A stretch of DNA of 9,867 bases from Cellulomonas sp. (GTDB lineage Bacteria; Actinomycetota; Actinomycetes; Actinomycetales; Cellulomonadaceae). Below, piece by piece: positions 1-7,197 of this stretch. The stretch is from NCBI GenBank assembly GCA_031178805.1, contig JAPSIJ010000064.1, positions 1-9,867 on the forward strand, given 5' to 3'. The translations under genes and the position numbers were made by a program. The notes below the pieces were generated by a model. It searched no databases and had not been told where the DNA came from. It saw nothing but the letters and a program-made list of their open reading frames with translations. Positions within the stretch are counted from its first letter, which is position 1; the number at the start of each line of letters is the position of its first letter.

Positions 1-407
1 CGCCCGCCGGGGCGCACCACCCGCGCGGCCTCGGCGAGCACGGCCGCGGGGTCGTCCGCCAGCTGCAGCACGTTCACCGCCGTCACCACGTCCACGGCGC
101 CGTCCGGCCACGGCAGCGCCGCGCCGTCCGCGACCCGCACGTCCGCGCCCGGCGCCGCCCGGCGCGCGACGGCGACCATCCCCGGCGCAGCGTCCGCCCC
201 GGCCGCCACGGCGCCGAGGTCCGCCAGCAGCGCGAGCAGCTCGCCCGTGCCGCACCCCACGTCGAGCACCCGGGTGCCCGCGCCGATCCCCGCCGCGGCG
301 ACGAGCGCGTGCCGGGCGGGGTCGGCGGCGGCGCCCCACAGCGCGGCCCAGTCGGCCGCCAGCGGGGACCAGACGTCGTCGGGGTCAGCCGGGCTGCGCG
401 CGTCCAC
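1..407 (-). CDS. SAM-dependent class I methyltransferase, partial (C-terminus beyond left edge)
   Basis: The minus-strand reading frame stays open to the left edge, so only about the first 135 residues are visible. It contains the Rossmann motif I of class I methyltransferases (VLDVGCGTGELL), an acidic residue after strand 2 (GAD), then DGAALPWPDGAVDVV and the post-core segment VLAEAARVVRPGG. This order is typical of the Methyltransf_11 family, which transfers a methyl group from S-adenosylmethionine; the substrate cannot be told. The start is uncertain. GTG at 407 lies 17 bp after the stop of the GH43 gene; GTG at 437 in the same frame would overlap that gene by 13 bp. Neither has a clear Shine-Dalgarno. 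Short spacing and shared strand suggest read-through from the glycosidase gene, but a functional link is not evident. The family assignment is firm; the role is unknown. Confidence 0.85.
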   Translation of the reverse strand, partial: MDARSPADPDDVWSPLAADWAALWGAAADPARHALVAAAGIGAGTRVLDVGCGTGELLALLADLGAVAAGADAAPGMVAVARRAAPGADVRVADGAALPWPDGAVDVVTAVNVLQLADDPAAVLAEAARVVRPGG

Positions 408-424
408 GCCCGGATCGTCGCACG

Positions 425-2824
425 TCAGTCCGCCCACACGCGCAGGTGGTCGAACCGCGCGGTCGCGCGCGGGTCGGTGCCGTTCCAGCCGTGCGCGACC
501 AGGCCGACCCGCAGGTCGGTCCCGGCCGGGAAGGTCCACACGCCGCCCGCGACCCACGTCTCGCCGTCCGTGCTGGTGAGCGCGCGCACCTCGTGCTCCC
601 CGGCGTCGTCCGTGCGGTGCACCAGGCGCAGCCAGGTGGTGTCCGCCGGCGGCCCCACGATCGTGCCGCCGTACTGCAGCCGCCCGGCGTACGGGGTCTC
701 GTAGCCGAACTCCGTCTGCCGGGTGTTCCAGATGGCGACGTGGGACAGCCGGGCGAACAGGTCGTCGTCCGCGTAGGCGACGATCCCGGCCTGCTGGTAG
801 TTGCGCACCTCGTCCACGCCGAGGTCGACCGACACCTGGGTCTGCGCGGTCCAGTCGCCCTCGGGCACGTCCCGCAGCAGCACGCCGGCGTCGTTGCCCG
901 ACCCGGTGAGGTCGGCCTGCTCGACCGGCCAGACCAGCGCGCCGTCCGCGACGGCGACCTCCGGCTCGCGCAGGGCCGTCCAGCCGGCGCCGAGCCCGTC
1001 GTCGAACTCGGCGGCGTCCACCAGGTCGCCCGTGTCCGGCAGCGGCACCAACTCCACGTCGTCCGCGGCGAGCGGCACGACGCTCAGGTCGTCCACGTGG
1101 ACGCCGGCCCCGCGGGCGACGGTCCCCGCCGCGCCCGCCGGCACCCGGCGCGGCAGCTCGAGCGCCACCTCCGCGAGCGGGTCGCCGAGCCGCGCCTGGC
1201 TGACCTCGGCGCGCGCGGTCCGGCCGTCGAGCTCGAGGACCACCGCGTGCCACGTCGACCAGTCGACGCCCGCCGGCAGCGGGGCCGTGGCGCGGGCGCC
1301 GCCGGCCTGGAGCACCAGGACCCCGGCCGCGGGGTCGACCACGGCGGTCACGCCGGCCGGCCGGCCGCCGCCCCCGCGCCCGCCGTCGCCGCGGGAGAAG
1401 TCCGCGTCGTCGTGCCGGCCCCCGCGCCCGGACCCGCTGTACCCGGCGACCACGCCGCCCGCGGCCCGGCGGTCCAGCCGGACGTCCGCCTCGACCCGCA
1501 CGGCACCGCGCTGGGCGTCCTTCGTCAGCAGCGTGCCCGACCGGGTGGACACCGCGTGCGGGCCGCCCTGCGGGTCGGTCGGCGCCGCGCGCCACGCGTC
1601 CCCGCGGAACGGCGACCGGATGCCGCGCTCGAACCCCGTCACGGCGGGCCCGGCCGACACCGGGCCGGTCTGCTCGTCGTCCGAGGCCCCCGCGCCGCCG
1701 CGGACCACGGGCCAGCCGTCCACCCAGTCCAGCCGGTCGATCAGCATCGGCCGCTCGTTGATCCCGTCGGTGCCGTCCAGGTACGGGTCCGCGCGGTCGA
1801 TGGCGTGGTAGACGATCCAGTCCTGCCCCGCCAGGTCCGTCGCCACCGCGTTGTGGCCGGTGCCGACCCAGGCGTTGCCGTTCGGCGCCAGCACCGGGGT
1901 GCCGCCCGCCCGCGACTGGTCCAGCGGGACGCCCTCGCGGTCCAGGTACGGCCCGGTCAGCGACTCCGACCGGCCGACGTGCACGCTGTACCCGGTCGTC
2001 GGGCCCGCGCAGCAGTTGGCCGACGAGGCGAACAGGTACCAGTAGCCGTCCCGGTGCACCACGTAGGCGCCCTCGTACTTGTTGTCCACAGCCACCCGCG
2101 TCGGCTCGCCGACGGCCTCGGTGCCCGTGGCGTCCAGCTCCGTGACCCAGATGCCGCCGTAGTAGGACCCGTAGAACAGGTGCTCGGTGCCGTCCGGCCC
2201 GACGACGTGGTGCGGGTCGAACGTCCACAGGAAGTCGTCCGGGCCGCCCCCGCCCGGCCGGGGGTCGACGACCGGGTCGCCCGAGTCGGTCCACGGGCCG
2301 GTCGGCGTGGGGGCCGTCGCCACCCCGATCGCGCCGTCGCCGACGCCGGGGGTGAGCGTGGTCTGCGTGACGACGTAGTAGAGCCGGTACTGGCCGTCGA
2401 CGTACCGGACGTCGGGCGCCCAGAGCGCCGCGAGCCGGCTCGGGTCGGTGTCCGCCCACGCGGGCAGCGTGGCCTCGGTGAACGCGTCGCCGACGTACTC
2501 CCAGTCCACGAGGTCCGTGGACCGCGACACCGGCAGCAGGTGCCGGGTGCCCTCGCCCTCCCGCAGCGGGTCGGTGGTGCCGTACGCGTACCACCAGCCG
2601 TCCTGGCCGCGGATCACCGCGGGGTCGGCGTAGGTGTCGGCGAACGACGCGCTGACCGGGTTGGTGTAGGTCGTCGCGCCGCCGCCACCTCCCCCGCCTC
2701 CCCCGCCGCCGCGCTCGCCGGCCGGGCCGGCGACGGCCGCGGGGGTGGTGAGGGCCAGGACGAGGACCGCAGCCGCCGCGCCACCCAGGGCGCGGCGCAC
2801 GGACCGGGGGGTGCGCTGCTCCAT
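425..2824 (-). CDS. Secreted family 43 glycoside hydrolase with two C-terminal lectin-like modules
   Basis: The 799-residue protein starts with a Sec signal peptide (RR-type n-region, hydrophobic 12-27, likely cut after AVA at 30-32), then an eleven-glycine run (39-49). The catalytic five-bladed beta-propeller spans about 50-380. The three GH43 acidic residues are visible: D67 in YADPAV (base), D138 in WAPDV (pKa modulator) and E251 in NKYEGAY (acid); H324 in TGHN fits the usual metal/water-ligand histidine. Family members are inverting arabinanases, arabinofuranosidases or xylosidases acting on plant hemicellulose or pectin side chains; I cannot choose among these. Residues about 395-585 and 605-799 look like concanavalin/LamG-type beta-sandwiches, the last resembling the GH43 C-terminal domain. 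The ATG is supported by AGGAG six bases upstream (plus-strand 2831-2835). There is no LPxTG or dockerin, so it is probably released outside the cell. It follows the siderophore operon after a hairpin and probably has its own promoter. Confidence 0.9.
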   Translation of the reverse strand: MEQRTPRSVRRALGGAAAAVLVLALTTPAAVAGPAGERGGGGGGGGGGGATTYTNPVSASFADTYADPAVIRGQDGWWYAYGTTDPLREGEGTRHLLPVSRSTDLVDWEYVGDAFTEATLPAWADTDPSRLAALWAPDVRYVDGQYRLYYVVTQTTLTPGVGDGAIGVATAPTPTGPWTDSGDPVVDPRPGGGGPDDFLWTFDPHHVVGPDGTEHLFYGSYYGGIWVTELDATGTEAVGEPTRVAVDNKYEGAYVVHRDGYWYLFASSANCCAGPTTGYSVHVGRSESLTGPYLDREGVPLDQSRAGGTPVLAPNGNAWVGTGHNAVATDLAGQDWIVYHAIDRADPYLDGTDGINERPMLIDRLDWVDGWPVVRGGAGASDDEQTGPVSAGPAVTGFERGIRSPFRGDAWRAAPTDPQGGPHAVSTRSGTLLTKDAQRGAVRVEADVRLDRRAAGGVVAGYSGSGRGGRHDDADFSRGDGGRGGGGRPAGVTAVVDPAAGVLVLQAGGARATAPLPAGVDWSTWHAVVLELDGRTARAEVSQARLGDPLAEVALELPRRVPAGAAGTVARGAGVHVDDLSVVPLAADDVELVPLPDTGDLVDAAEFDDGLGAGWTALREPEVAVADGALVWPVEQADLTGSGNDAGVLLRDVPEGDWTAQTQVSVDLGVDEVRNYQQAGIVAYADDDLFARLSHVAIWNTRQTEFGYETPYAGRLQYGGTIVGPPADTTWLRLVHRTDDAGEHEVRALTSTDGETWVAGGVWTFPAGTDLRVGLVAHGWNGTDPRATARFDHLRVWAD

Positions 2825-2844
2825 CGCAGGCTCCTGCCGTTCGT

Positions 2845-2864
2845 GGGGACGGTGGTGCGTCCCC
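2845..2864. promoter_or_regulatory. Perfect 7-bp inverted repeat in the GH43 5' region (possible operator or leader hairpin)
   Basis: GGGGACG and CGTCCCC flank a 6-nt GTGGTG loop, about 10 nt upstream of the Shine-Dalgarno of the GH43 gene. It could be a repressor operator, as often seen before actinobacterial polysaccharide-degradation genes, or an mRNA leader hairpin. It is not followed by a T-tract on either strand, so it is a poor terminator. Function is inferred only from position. Confidence 0.4.
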
Positions 2865-2871
2865 TTCTACG

Positions 2872-2909
2872 CCCGCCGGCGCCGTCGCGCCACCCGGGCG
2901 CCGGGCGGG
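2872..2909 (-). terminator. GC-rich hairpin after the siderophore operon, terminator candidate without T-tract
   Basis: Plus-strand arm 2872-2883 (CCCGCCGGCGCC) pairs with 2897-2909 through 12 base pairs with one bulged G at 2903 and a 13-nt loop. It begins 7 bp beyond the permease stop codon at 2917. The minus-strand transcript shows no U-run after it, which is common for actinobacterial terminators but lowers certainty. It would separate the iron-uptake operon from the GH43 gene. Confidence 0.5.
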
Positions 2910-2916
2910 CCGGCCG

Positions 2917-5100
2917 TCAGCGCCGGGCCGCGCGCATCCGCCACAGCAGCCAGAGGAAGTACGGCGTGCCCACCACGGCCGTCACCAGGCCGGCGGGCAG
3001 CTGCGCCGGCGCGATGGCCGTGCGGCCGACCACGTCCGCGACGGCGACCAGCGCGGCGCCGAGCAGCACGGTCATCGGCAGCAGCCACCGGTGCCGCTTG
3101 CCGATCAGCATCCGGGCGGCGTGCGGGGCGACCAGGCCGACGAACGAGATCGGCCCGATGGCGGCGGTGGCGGCGGCGGTGAGCAGCACCGCGAGGGCGA
3201 CGTGCGCCGTGCGTGACCGGGGCAGGTCGACGCCGAGCACCCGCGGGGTGACGTCGTCCACCTGGACCAGGTCGAGGTCGCGGTGCGTGCGGGCGACGAC
3301 CAGCACGCCGATCAGCAGCGCCACGACCATGGGCACCAGCTGCGGGGTGCCCGCGCCGAACGTCGAGCCGCCCAGCCACGTGATCGCCCGGTTCTGGTTC
3401 CACGGGTCGGTGCGGACCAGCAGCAGCGTGGTCAGCGCCCCGGCGCCGGCGCCCGTGCCCAGGCCCACGAGCACCATCCGGCCGGCCGCCGCCTCCGTGC
3501 CGGCGGTGGCGCCGAACACCAGCAGACCGGCCAGCACCGCGCCGGCGAGCGCCCCCGTGAACACCGCCGCGAACGACGGGGCGGGCACCAGCACGATGAC
3601 CAGGACGGCCCCCAGCCCCGCGGCGTGCGCGACGCCGAGCACCCCGGGGTCCGCCAGCGGGTTCCGGGTGACGGTCTGCACCAGCCCGCCGGCGAGCGCC
3701 AGGCAGGCGCCGGCCAGCAGGGCGGCGGCGACCCGCGGCACCCGGGAGTCGAGGATGATGTCCAGCCGGACGGACGCCCGGCCGGCCAGCCAGTGCTGCA
3801 CGTCGCCGAGCAGCACGGTCGAGTCGCCGAGCAGCACCCCGGCGACCACGACGCCGGCCAGCAGCACCACGGCGGCGCCGAGCAGCACGGCGGGGGCGCG
3901 CCGGGCCAGCGCGCTGCCGGCCCGCAGCGTGACCAGCGTGTCCGGCTCCAGCGCCGCGCGGGCCCGCCGGGCGAGCAGGATCAGGGCCACCGCGCCGATC
4001 AGGCTGGTGACCACGCCGGTGGGCACGGTCACGCCGCTCACCGGGCCGAACACCGCGCGCAGGGCGACGTCGGCGGTCAGCACCAGGGCCGTGCCGGCGA
4101 CCGCGGCGGCGGGGACCAGCACCCGGTGCCGGGTCAGGGGGCGCACCCAGGTGGCCAGCAGCCGGACCAGCAGCGGCGCGCACAGGCCCACGAAGCCGAT
4201 AGGCCCGGTGACCGTGACGGCGCAGGTGGCCAGCAGCACCCCGAGCACGACCACGACCGCCCGGGACCGGACGACGTCCACGCCGAGCGAGCGCGCGGTG
4301 TCGTCGCCGAGCTGCAGCAGGTCCAGCCGCCGCCCGGCCAGCACGAGGCCCGCCAGCGCCACGACGACCACCGGGGCGACGGACCGCACCGTGCCCATGC
4401 CGTTCTGCCCGAGCGACCCGGCGCCCCAGGCGAACAGGCCCTGGGTCTCCCACGGGAACAGCACCAGCAGCGCCTGGGTGATCGACACCAGGCCGAGCGT
4501 GATCGCCGAGCCGGCCAGCACCAGCCGCACCGGGGAGGCCGCGGCGCCGCCGGACAGGCCGATCACCAGGCCGGCCGCCGCGAGGCCGCCGGCGAAGGCG
4601 ACGACCACGCCGGGCAGGGCGCCCAGCGTGCCCCCGACCACGGCCGCCGCGGTCACCGCGAGGTAGGCCCCCGCGTTCACGCCGAGGGTGTCCGGCGCCG
4701 CCAGCGGGTTGCGCGCGACGCCCTGCAGCGCCGCGCCGGACGCGCCGAGCGCGCAGCCGACCAGCACGCCGGCCGCCAGCCGCGGCAGCCGGGACGCGGT
4801 CACCACGGCCGCCGCCTGGTCCAGGCCGCCCTGCCCGGTCAGCGCGCGCCACAGCTCGCCGACCGTGACGTCGGCGGTGCCCTGGGTCAGGTGCCAGGCG
4901 GCGGCGGCGACGAGCCACGCGCCCAGCACGACGAGCGCGAGCGTCAGCCGCAGCGGCTGCCGGGCGCGGACGGGGCCGGGCCCGCCCGCGGCGGACGGGC
5001 CGGCGGGCAGGTGGGCGGGCAGGTCGGCGGGCACGGCGCCGCCCGCCCCCGGCCCGAGCGTGTCGGGGCGGGGGCCGGCGGCGGGCGGCGTCGTGGTCAC
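2917..5100 (-). CDS. Fused double-length FecCD/FhuB-type siderophore ABC permease
   Basis: The 727-residue membrane protein forms the channel of a ferric-siderophore importer. Two homologous FecCD halves are joined in one chain, as in FhuB. The first spans about 50-385 and carries RLPR at 104, RNPLAAPDTLG at 130-140, DDTARSLGVDVVRSR at 266-280 and GPIGFVGLCAP at 299. The second spans about 400-727 with RVPR at 453, RNPLADPGVLG at 479-489, DDVTPRVLGVDLPRSR near 615 and GPISFVGLVAP at 649. Ordinary FecCD proteins are about 330-350 residues and work as dimers, so a single gene suffices here and no second permease gene is seen. The first 47 residues are proline/glycine-rich and probably disordered. 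The start is GTG at 5100, with AGGA ten bases upstream, 19 bp after the binding-protein stop. It is the last gene of the operon. Confidence 0.93.
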   Translation of the reverse strand: MTTTPPAAGPRPDTLGPGAGGAVPADLPAHLPAGPSAAGGPGPVRARQPLRLTLALVVLGAWLVAAAAWHLTQGTADVTVGELWRALTGQGGLDQAAAVVTASRLPRLAAGVLVGCALGASGAALQGVARNPLAAPDTLGVNAGAYLAVTAAAVVGGTLGALPGVVVAFAGGLAAAGLVIGLSGGAAASPVRLVLAGSAITLGLVSITQALLVLFPWETQGLFAWGAGSLGQNGMGTVRSVAPVVVVALAGLVLAGRRLDLLQLGDDTARSLGVDVVRSRAVVVVLGVLLATCAVTVTGPIGFVGLCAPLLVRLLATWVRPLTRHRVLVPAAAVAGTALVLTADVALRAVFGPVSGVTVPTGVVTSLIGAVALILLARRARAALEPDTLVTLRAGSALARRAPAVLLGAAVVLLAGVVVAGVLLGDSTVLLGDVQHWLAGRASVRLDIILDSRVPRVAAALLAGACLALAGGLVQTVTRNPLADPGVLGVAHAAGLGAVLVIVLVPAPSFAAVFTGALAGAVLAGLLVFGATAGTEAAAGRMVLVGLGTGAGAGALTTLLLVRTDPWNQNRAITWLGGSTFGAGTPQLVPMVVALLIGVLVVARTHRDLDLVQVDDVTPRVLGVDLPRSRTAHVALAVLLTAAATAAIGPISFVGLVAPHAARMLIGKRHRWLLPMTVLLGAALVAVADVVGRTAIAPAQLPAGLVTAVVGTPYFLWLLWRMRAARR

Positions 5101-5119
5101 GGCTGCGGCGTCCTGCGGG

Positions 5120-6112
5120 TCACTCGGCGGTCAGCTGGGCGACCAGGTCGTCCGACCAGCCCGCCAGCGACTCGGGGCCGCCGTACGCCCAGATGCCGAC
5201 GCCGGCGCGGTGCACGTGGCCCTCCTGCACGAACGGCAGCGACTGCCACACCGGGTTGGCGGCGAGCACGGTCTCGACCACGTCGTCCTCGTCGTCGTTG
5301 CCCCAGTACAGGAACCGCGTGTCGGCCGGCAGCGCCGTCAGGCCCTCGACGTCCACGTACGACAGGCCGTAGGCCTCGTCGCCCGGGTCGGTGACGGCCG
5401 CGGTGAGGCCCATCTCGTCGGCCACGGCCTGGAAGGCGCTGTTCGGGCCGTGCATCCGCACCGTGACGTTGGCGCCCTCCGCGTACGGGGAGGCGAACAC
5501 GACCGGCGTGCCCTCGAGCCCGGCCTCGGCGATGGCGGCGGCGTTGTCGTCGATCCGCTGCTGCGTCTCGGCGAGCACCTCCTCGGCGGCGTCCTCGGCG
5601 CCGACCAGCGTGGCGATCGAGGTGAAGGTGTCCTCGACGTAGCCGAGCGGGTCCGCGCCGTCCGCGCCGTCGAACAGCGCGACCGGGGCGATGCGCTCCA
5701 TCTGCTCCATGGCGCCCTCGGGGACCGAGGAGGTCACGCCGACGATCAGGTCCGGCTCCAGGGCGGCGATGGCCTCGACCGACGGCTCGCCGCGGGTGCC
5801 GACGTCCTCCGGCTCGCCGGCCAGCGGCACCGCGGTGCCGACCCAAGAGGTGTACCCGGCCACGTCCGCCGCGCCGACCGGGGTCACGCCGAGCGACGTG
5901 AGCATCTCGGTCTGCATCCACTCCAGGGACACCACGCGGGTGGCGGGCGCGTCGAGCTCGACCGTCTCGCCGCGGTCGTCCGTGATCTGCACGGGGCCGC
6001 CGGCGGCGGTCGTCGTGGCGTCGGTCGCCGGCTCGTCGGTGGTGCCGCAGGCCGCCAGCGCGGTCACCGCGCCCACGGCCAGCAGGGCCGTCAGCGTGCG
6101 TCGGGTGGTCAT
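5120..6112 (-). CDS. Iron-siderophore ABC transporter substrate-binding lipoprotein (FecB/FepB type)
   Basis: The 330-residue protein has a short basic n-region, a hydrophobic stretch and the lipobox LAAC at 19-22, so Cys22 would be lipidated and tether it to the outer face of the membrane. A Thr/Asp-rich linker (23-40) precedes the periplasmic-binding-protein type 2 fold. Characteristic pieces are ITDDRGETVELDAPATRVVSL at 43-63, the hinge-like GEPSVEAIAALEPDLIVG at 108-125, and a C-terminal YGGPESLAGWSDDLVAQL. It would capture a ferric siderophore and pass it to the fused permease; the ligand cannot be told. The frame is open 19 codons further upstream, but ATG at 6112 is preferred because it places the signal peptide at the N-terminus and is preceded by GAGGGA at plus-strand 6115-6120, although with only 2 nt spacing. 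It lies 115 bp after the ATPase gene and 19 bp before the permease gene. Confidence 0.93.
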   Translation of the reverse strand: MTTRRTLTALLAVGAVTALAACGTTDEPATDATTTAAGGPVQITDDRGETVELDAPATRVVSLEWMQTEMLTSLGVTPVGAADVAGYTSWVGTAVPLAGEPEDVGTRGEPSVEAIAALEPDLIVGVTSSVPEGAMEQMERIAPVALFDGADGADPLGYVEDTFTSIATLVGAEDAAEEVLAETQQRIDDNAAAIAEAGLEGTPVVFASPYAEGANVTVRMHGPNSAFQAVADEMGLTAAVTDPGDEAYGLSYVDVEGLTALPADTRFLYWGNDDEDDVVETVLAANPVWQSLPFVQEGHVHRAGVGIWAYGGPESLAGWSDDLVAQLTAE

Positions 6113-6130
6113 CGTCCCTCGTGTCTGCGC

Positions 6131-6144
6131 GGGTGGGTGGTGGG
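6131..6144 (+). other. G-rich run that could form a two-layer G-quadruplex
   Basis: The plus strand reads GGGTGGGTGGTGGG just ahead of the binding-protein gene. It is the template strand for that gene, so the mRNA is C-rich here. The potential for a two-tetrad quadruplex is visible in the sequence; in a genome this GC-rich it may be chance. Confidence 0.25.
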
Positions 6145-6166
6145 CGCCCGCGCGTCGCGCCCGGAG

Positions 6167-6188
6167 CACCGCGGCCGGTGCCGCGGTG
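6167..6188. other. Perfect 8-bp hairpin in the ATPase/binding-protein intergenic region
   Basis: CACCGCGG (6167-6174) and CCGCGGTG (6181-6188) flank a 6-nt loop. It lies between the first and second genes of the siderophore operon and abuts the tandem repeat at 6188. There is no T-tract. It could stall or process the transcript to make binding-protein mRNA more abundant than ATPase mRNA, which is an inference from position. Confidence 0.45.
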
Positions 6189-6221
6189 GTGGTGTGGTGG
6201 TGTGGTGGTGTGGTGGTGTGG
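6188..6221. repeat. 8-bp tandem repeat (GGTGGTGT), 4.25 copies
   Basis: Four exact units at 6188-6195, 6196-6203, 6204-6211 and 6212-6219 are followed by GG, and a partial GGT precedes them. They fill a third of the 115-bp gap between the ATPase stop (6228) and the binding-protein start (6112). The array is noncoding in the assigned gene models. Short exact units like this are prone to copy-number change by replication slippage. Confidence 0.9.
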
Positions 6222-6227
6222 CCCGGC

Positions 6228-7079
6228 TCAGGCGCCGAGCGGGGCCGGTTCCGCGGCGCGGCCGGCGGCCGGGCGCACGGTGCGCAGCAGCAGCCGCGGC
6301 GCGTGCACGTCGAGGTGGCCGGAGGCGGGGTCCTCGCGGACGACGACGTCGATCTCGTAGACCTCGCTGAGCAGCGCGGAGGTGAGCGCCTGCTCGGGCG
6401 GGCCGTCGGCGACGACCCGGCCGCGGTGCAGCACCAGCACCCGGTCCGCGACCGCGGCGGCCTGCTCCAGGTCGTGCAGCACGACGCCGACGGCCACGCC
6501 GTGCTCGTCGGCCAGCGACCGGACCAGCTCCAGCACCTCGACCTGGTACCGCAGGTCGAGGTGGTTCGTCGGCTCGTCCAGCAGCAGCACGCCGGTGTCC
6601 TGGGCGAGCGCCGAGGCGAACCACACCCGCTGCACCTGGCCGCCGGAGAGCGCGTCCACGTCGGTGCCGGCGAGGTCCGCGATGCCGGCCAGCGCCAGCG
6701 CCCGGTCCACGGCGGCCCGGCCGCCCGGGTCGGTGCCGCGCCAGCCCGCCCGGTGCGGGTGCCGGCCGAACTCGACCGCGTCCCGCACCGTGATCCCCGC
6801 CGGGGTCGGCCGGGACTGCGCGAGCAGCGTGACCCGGCGCGCGAACTCCCGGGCGTGCAGCGCGGCGGCGTCCGCGTCGCCCAGGCGCACGTCGCCGGCG
6901 GACAGCCGCTGCAGCCGGGCCATCCCCCGCAGCAGCGTCGACTTGCCCGAGCCGTTCGGCCCGACCAGCGCGGTCACGCGGCCGGCGGCGAGCTCGACGC
7001 TGGCGCCGGTGACGACGGGGTCCCCGCCGTAGCCGATGCTGACGTCGGCGGCGGCCATCGCGGTGGTCTGGAGAGGCAC
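6228..7079 (-). CDS. Iron-siderophore ABC transporter ATPase (FepC/FecE type)
   Basis: This 283-residue nucleotide-binding subunit powers siderophore import. Counted from GTG 7079, it has Walker A GPNGSGKST at 40-48, Q-loop Gln88, signature LSGGQ at 144-148, Walker B VLLLDE at 164-169, the D-loop HLD at 173-175 and switch His202 (VVLHD). ALAQDT after the signature is typical of the FepC/FecE group. A roughly 30-residue C-terminal tail rich in Ala, Pro and Arg is extra. The start is debatable. TTG at 7097 lies inside the iron box and is unlikely. GTG at 7079 sits where transcription from the promoter at 7087-7116 should begin, implying a leaderless mRNA. ATG at 7058 has the usual N-terminal length but no Shine-Dalgarno. 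It is the first gene of the operon, followed after 115 bp by the binding protein. Confidence 0.92.
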   Translation of the reverse strand: MPLQTTAMAAADVSIGYGGDPVVTGASVELAAGRVTALVGPNGSGKSTLLRGMARLQRLSAGDVRLGDADAAALHAREFARRVTLLAQSRPTPAGITVRDAVEFGRHPHRAGWRGTDPGGRAAVDRALALAGIADLAGTDVDALSGGQVQRVWFASALAQDTGVLLLDEPTNHLDLRYQVEVLELVRSLADEHGVAVGVVLHDLEQAAAVADRVLVLHRGRVVADGPPEQALTSALLSEVYEIDVVVREDPASGHLDVHAPRLLLRTVRPAAGRAAEPAPLGA

Positions 7080-7086
7080 GCTGCGG

Positions 7087-7116
7087 AGATTAGCCAAGCC
7101 TTACCTCAGAAAGCAA
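7087..7116 (-). promoter_or_regulatory. Promoter of the siderophore-import operon
   Basis: On the minus strand TTGCTT (7111-7116) and TAATCT (7087-7092) are separated by 18 bp, fitting a housekeeping -35/-10 pair. The predicted transcript start, about 7 nt past the -10, falls at 7079-7081, at the GTG start codon. The iron box fills the spacer and overlaps the -10. Confidence 0.6.
7090..7108. promoter_or_regulatory. Iron box (DtxR/IdeR/DmdR operator)
   Basis: TTAGCCAAGCCTTACCTCA on the plus strand matches 14 of 19 positions of the actinobacterial iron-box consensus TTAGGTTAGSCTAACCTAA, with the outer TTAG and ACCT.A arms retained. It overlaps the -10 and spacer of the ABC importer promoter. 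In this family the iron-loaded repressor blocks transcription, so the importer should be switched on by iron starvation. The box lies about 40 bp upstream of the -10 of the divergent flavoprotein gene and could affect it too. Confidence 0.8.
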
Positions 7117-7147
7117 CGGCCGGCGCGCGGCGGGGGGTGCCCTCGCC

Positions 7148-7153
7148 TAGCGT
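7148..7153 (+). promoter_or_regulatory. Putative -10 element for the flavoprotein gene
   Basis: TAGCGT fits the actinobacterial TANNNT -10 pattern and lies 44 bp before the ATG, giving a leader of about 38 nt. No convincing -35 is visible at the right distance. A closely similar 13-bp context (CTAGCGTSGGCGG) recurs before the riboswitch, which supports it as a promoter element. Confidence 0.4.
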
Positions 7154-7197
7154 GGGCGGCGTCCCTGGCGGTGGTGAGACGGAGCGTGGTGCGCATC

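Noticed and set aside
446..4666. A 1406-codon open frame on the plus strand antisense to the GH43 and permease genes
   Set aside because: Its translation is Arg/Pro/Gly/Ala-rich without domains and crosses two genes with clear family motifs. It arises from the lack of stops in very GC-rich DNA.
2867..4918. A 683-codon minus-strand frame overlapping the permease
   Set aside because: Almost pure Arg/Ala/Gly; an out-of-frame shadow of the FecCD permease.
6188..6221. Tandem repeat considered as a CRISPR array or protein-binding iteron origin
   Set aside because: Units are 8 bp and directly adjacent without spacers, and there is no rep or cas gene nearby; a simple microsatellite fits.
7090..7108. 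TTG at 7097 as the start of the ATPase gene
   Set aside because: It lies within the iron box and upstream of the predicted transcript start; GTG 7079 or ATG 7058 fits better.
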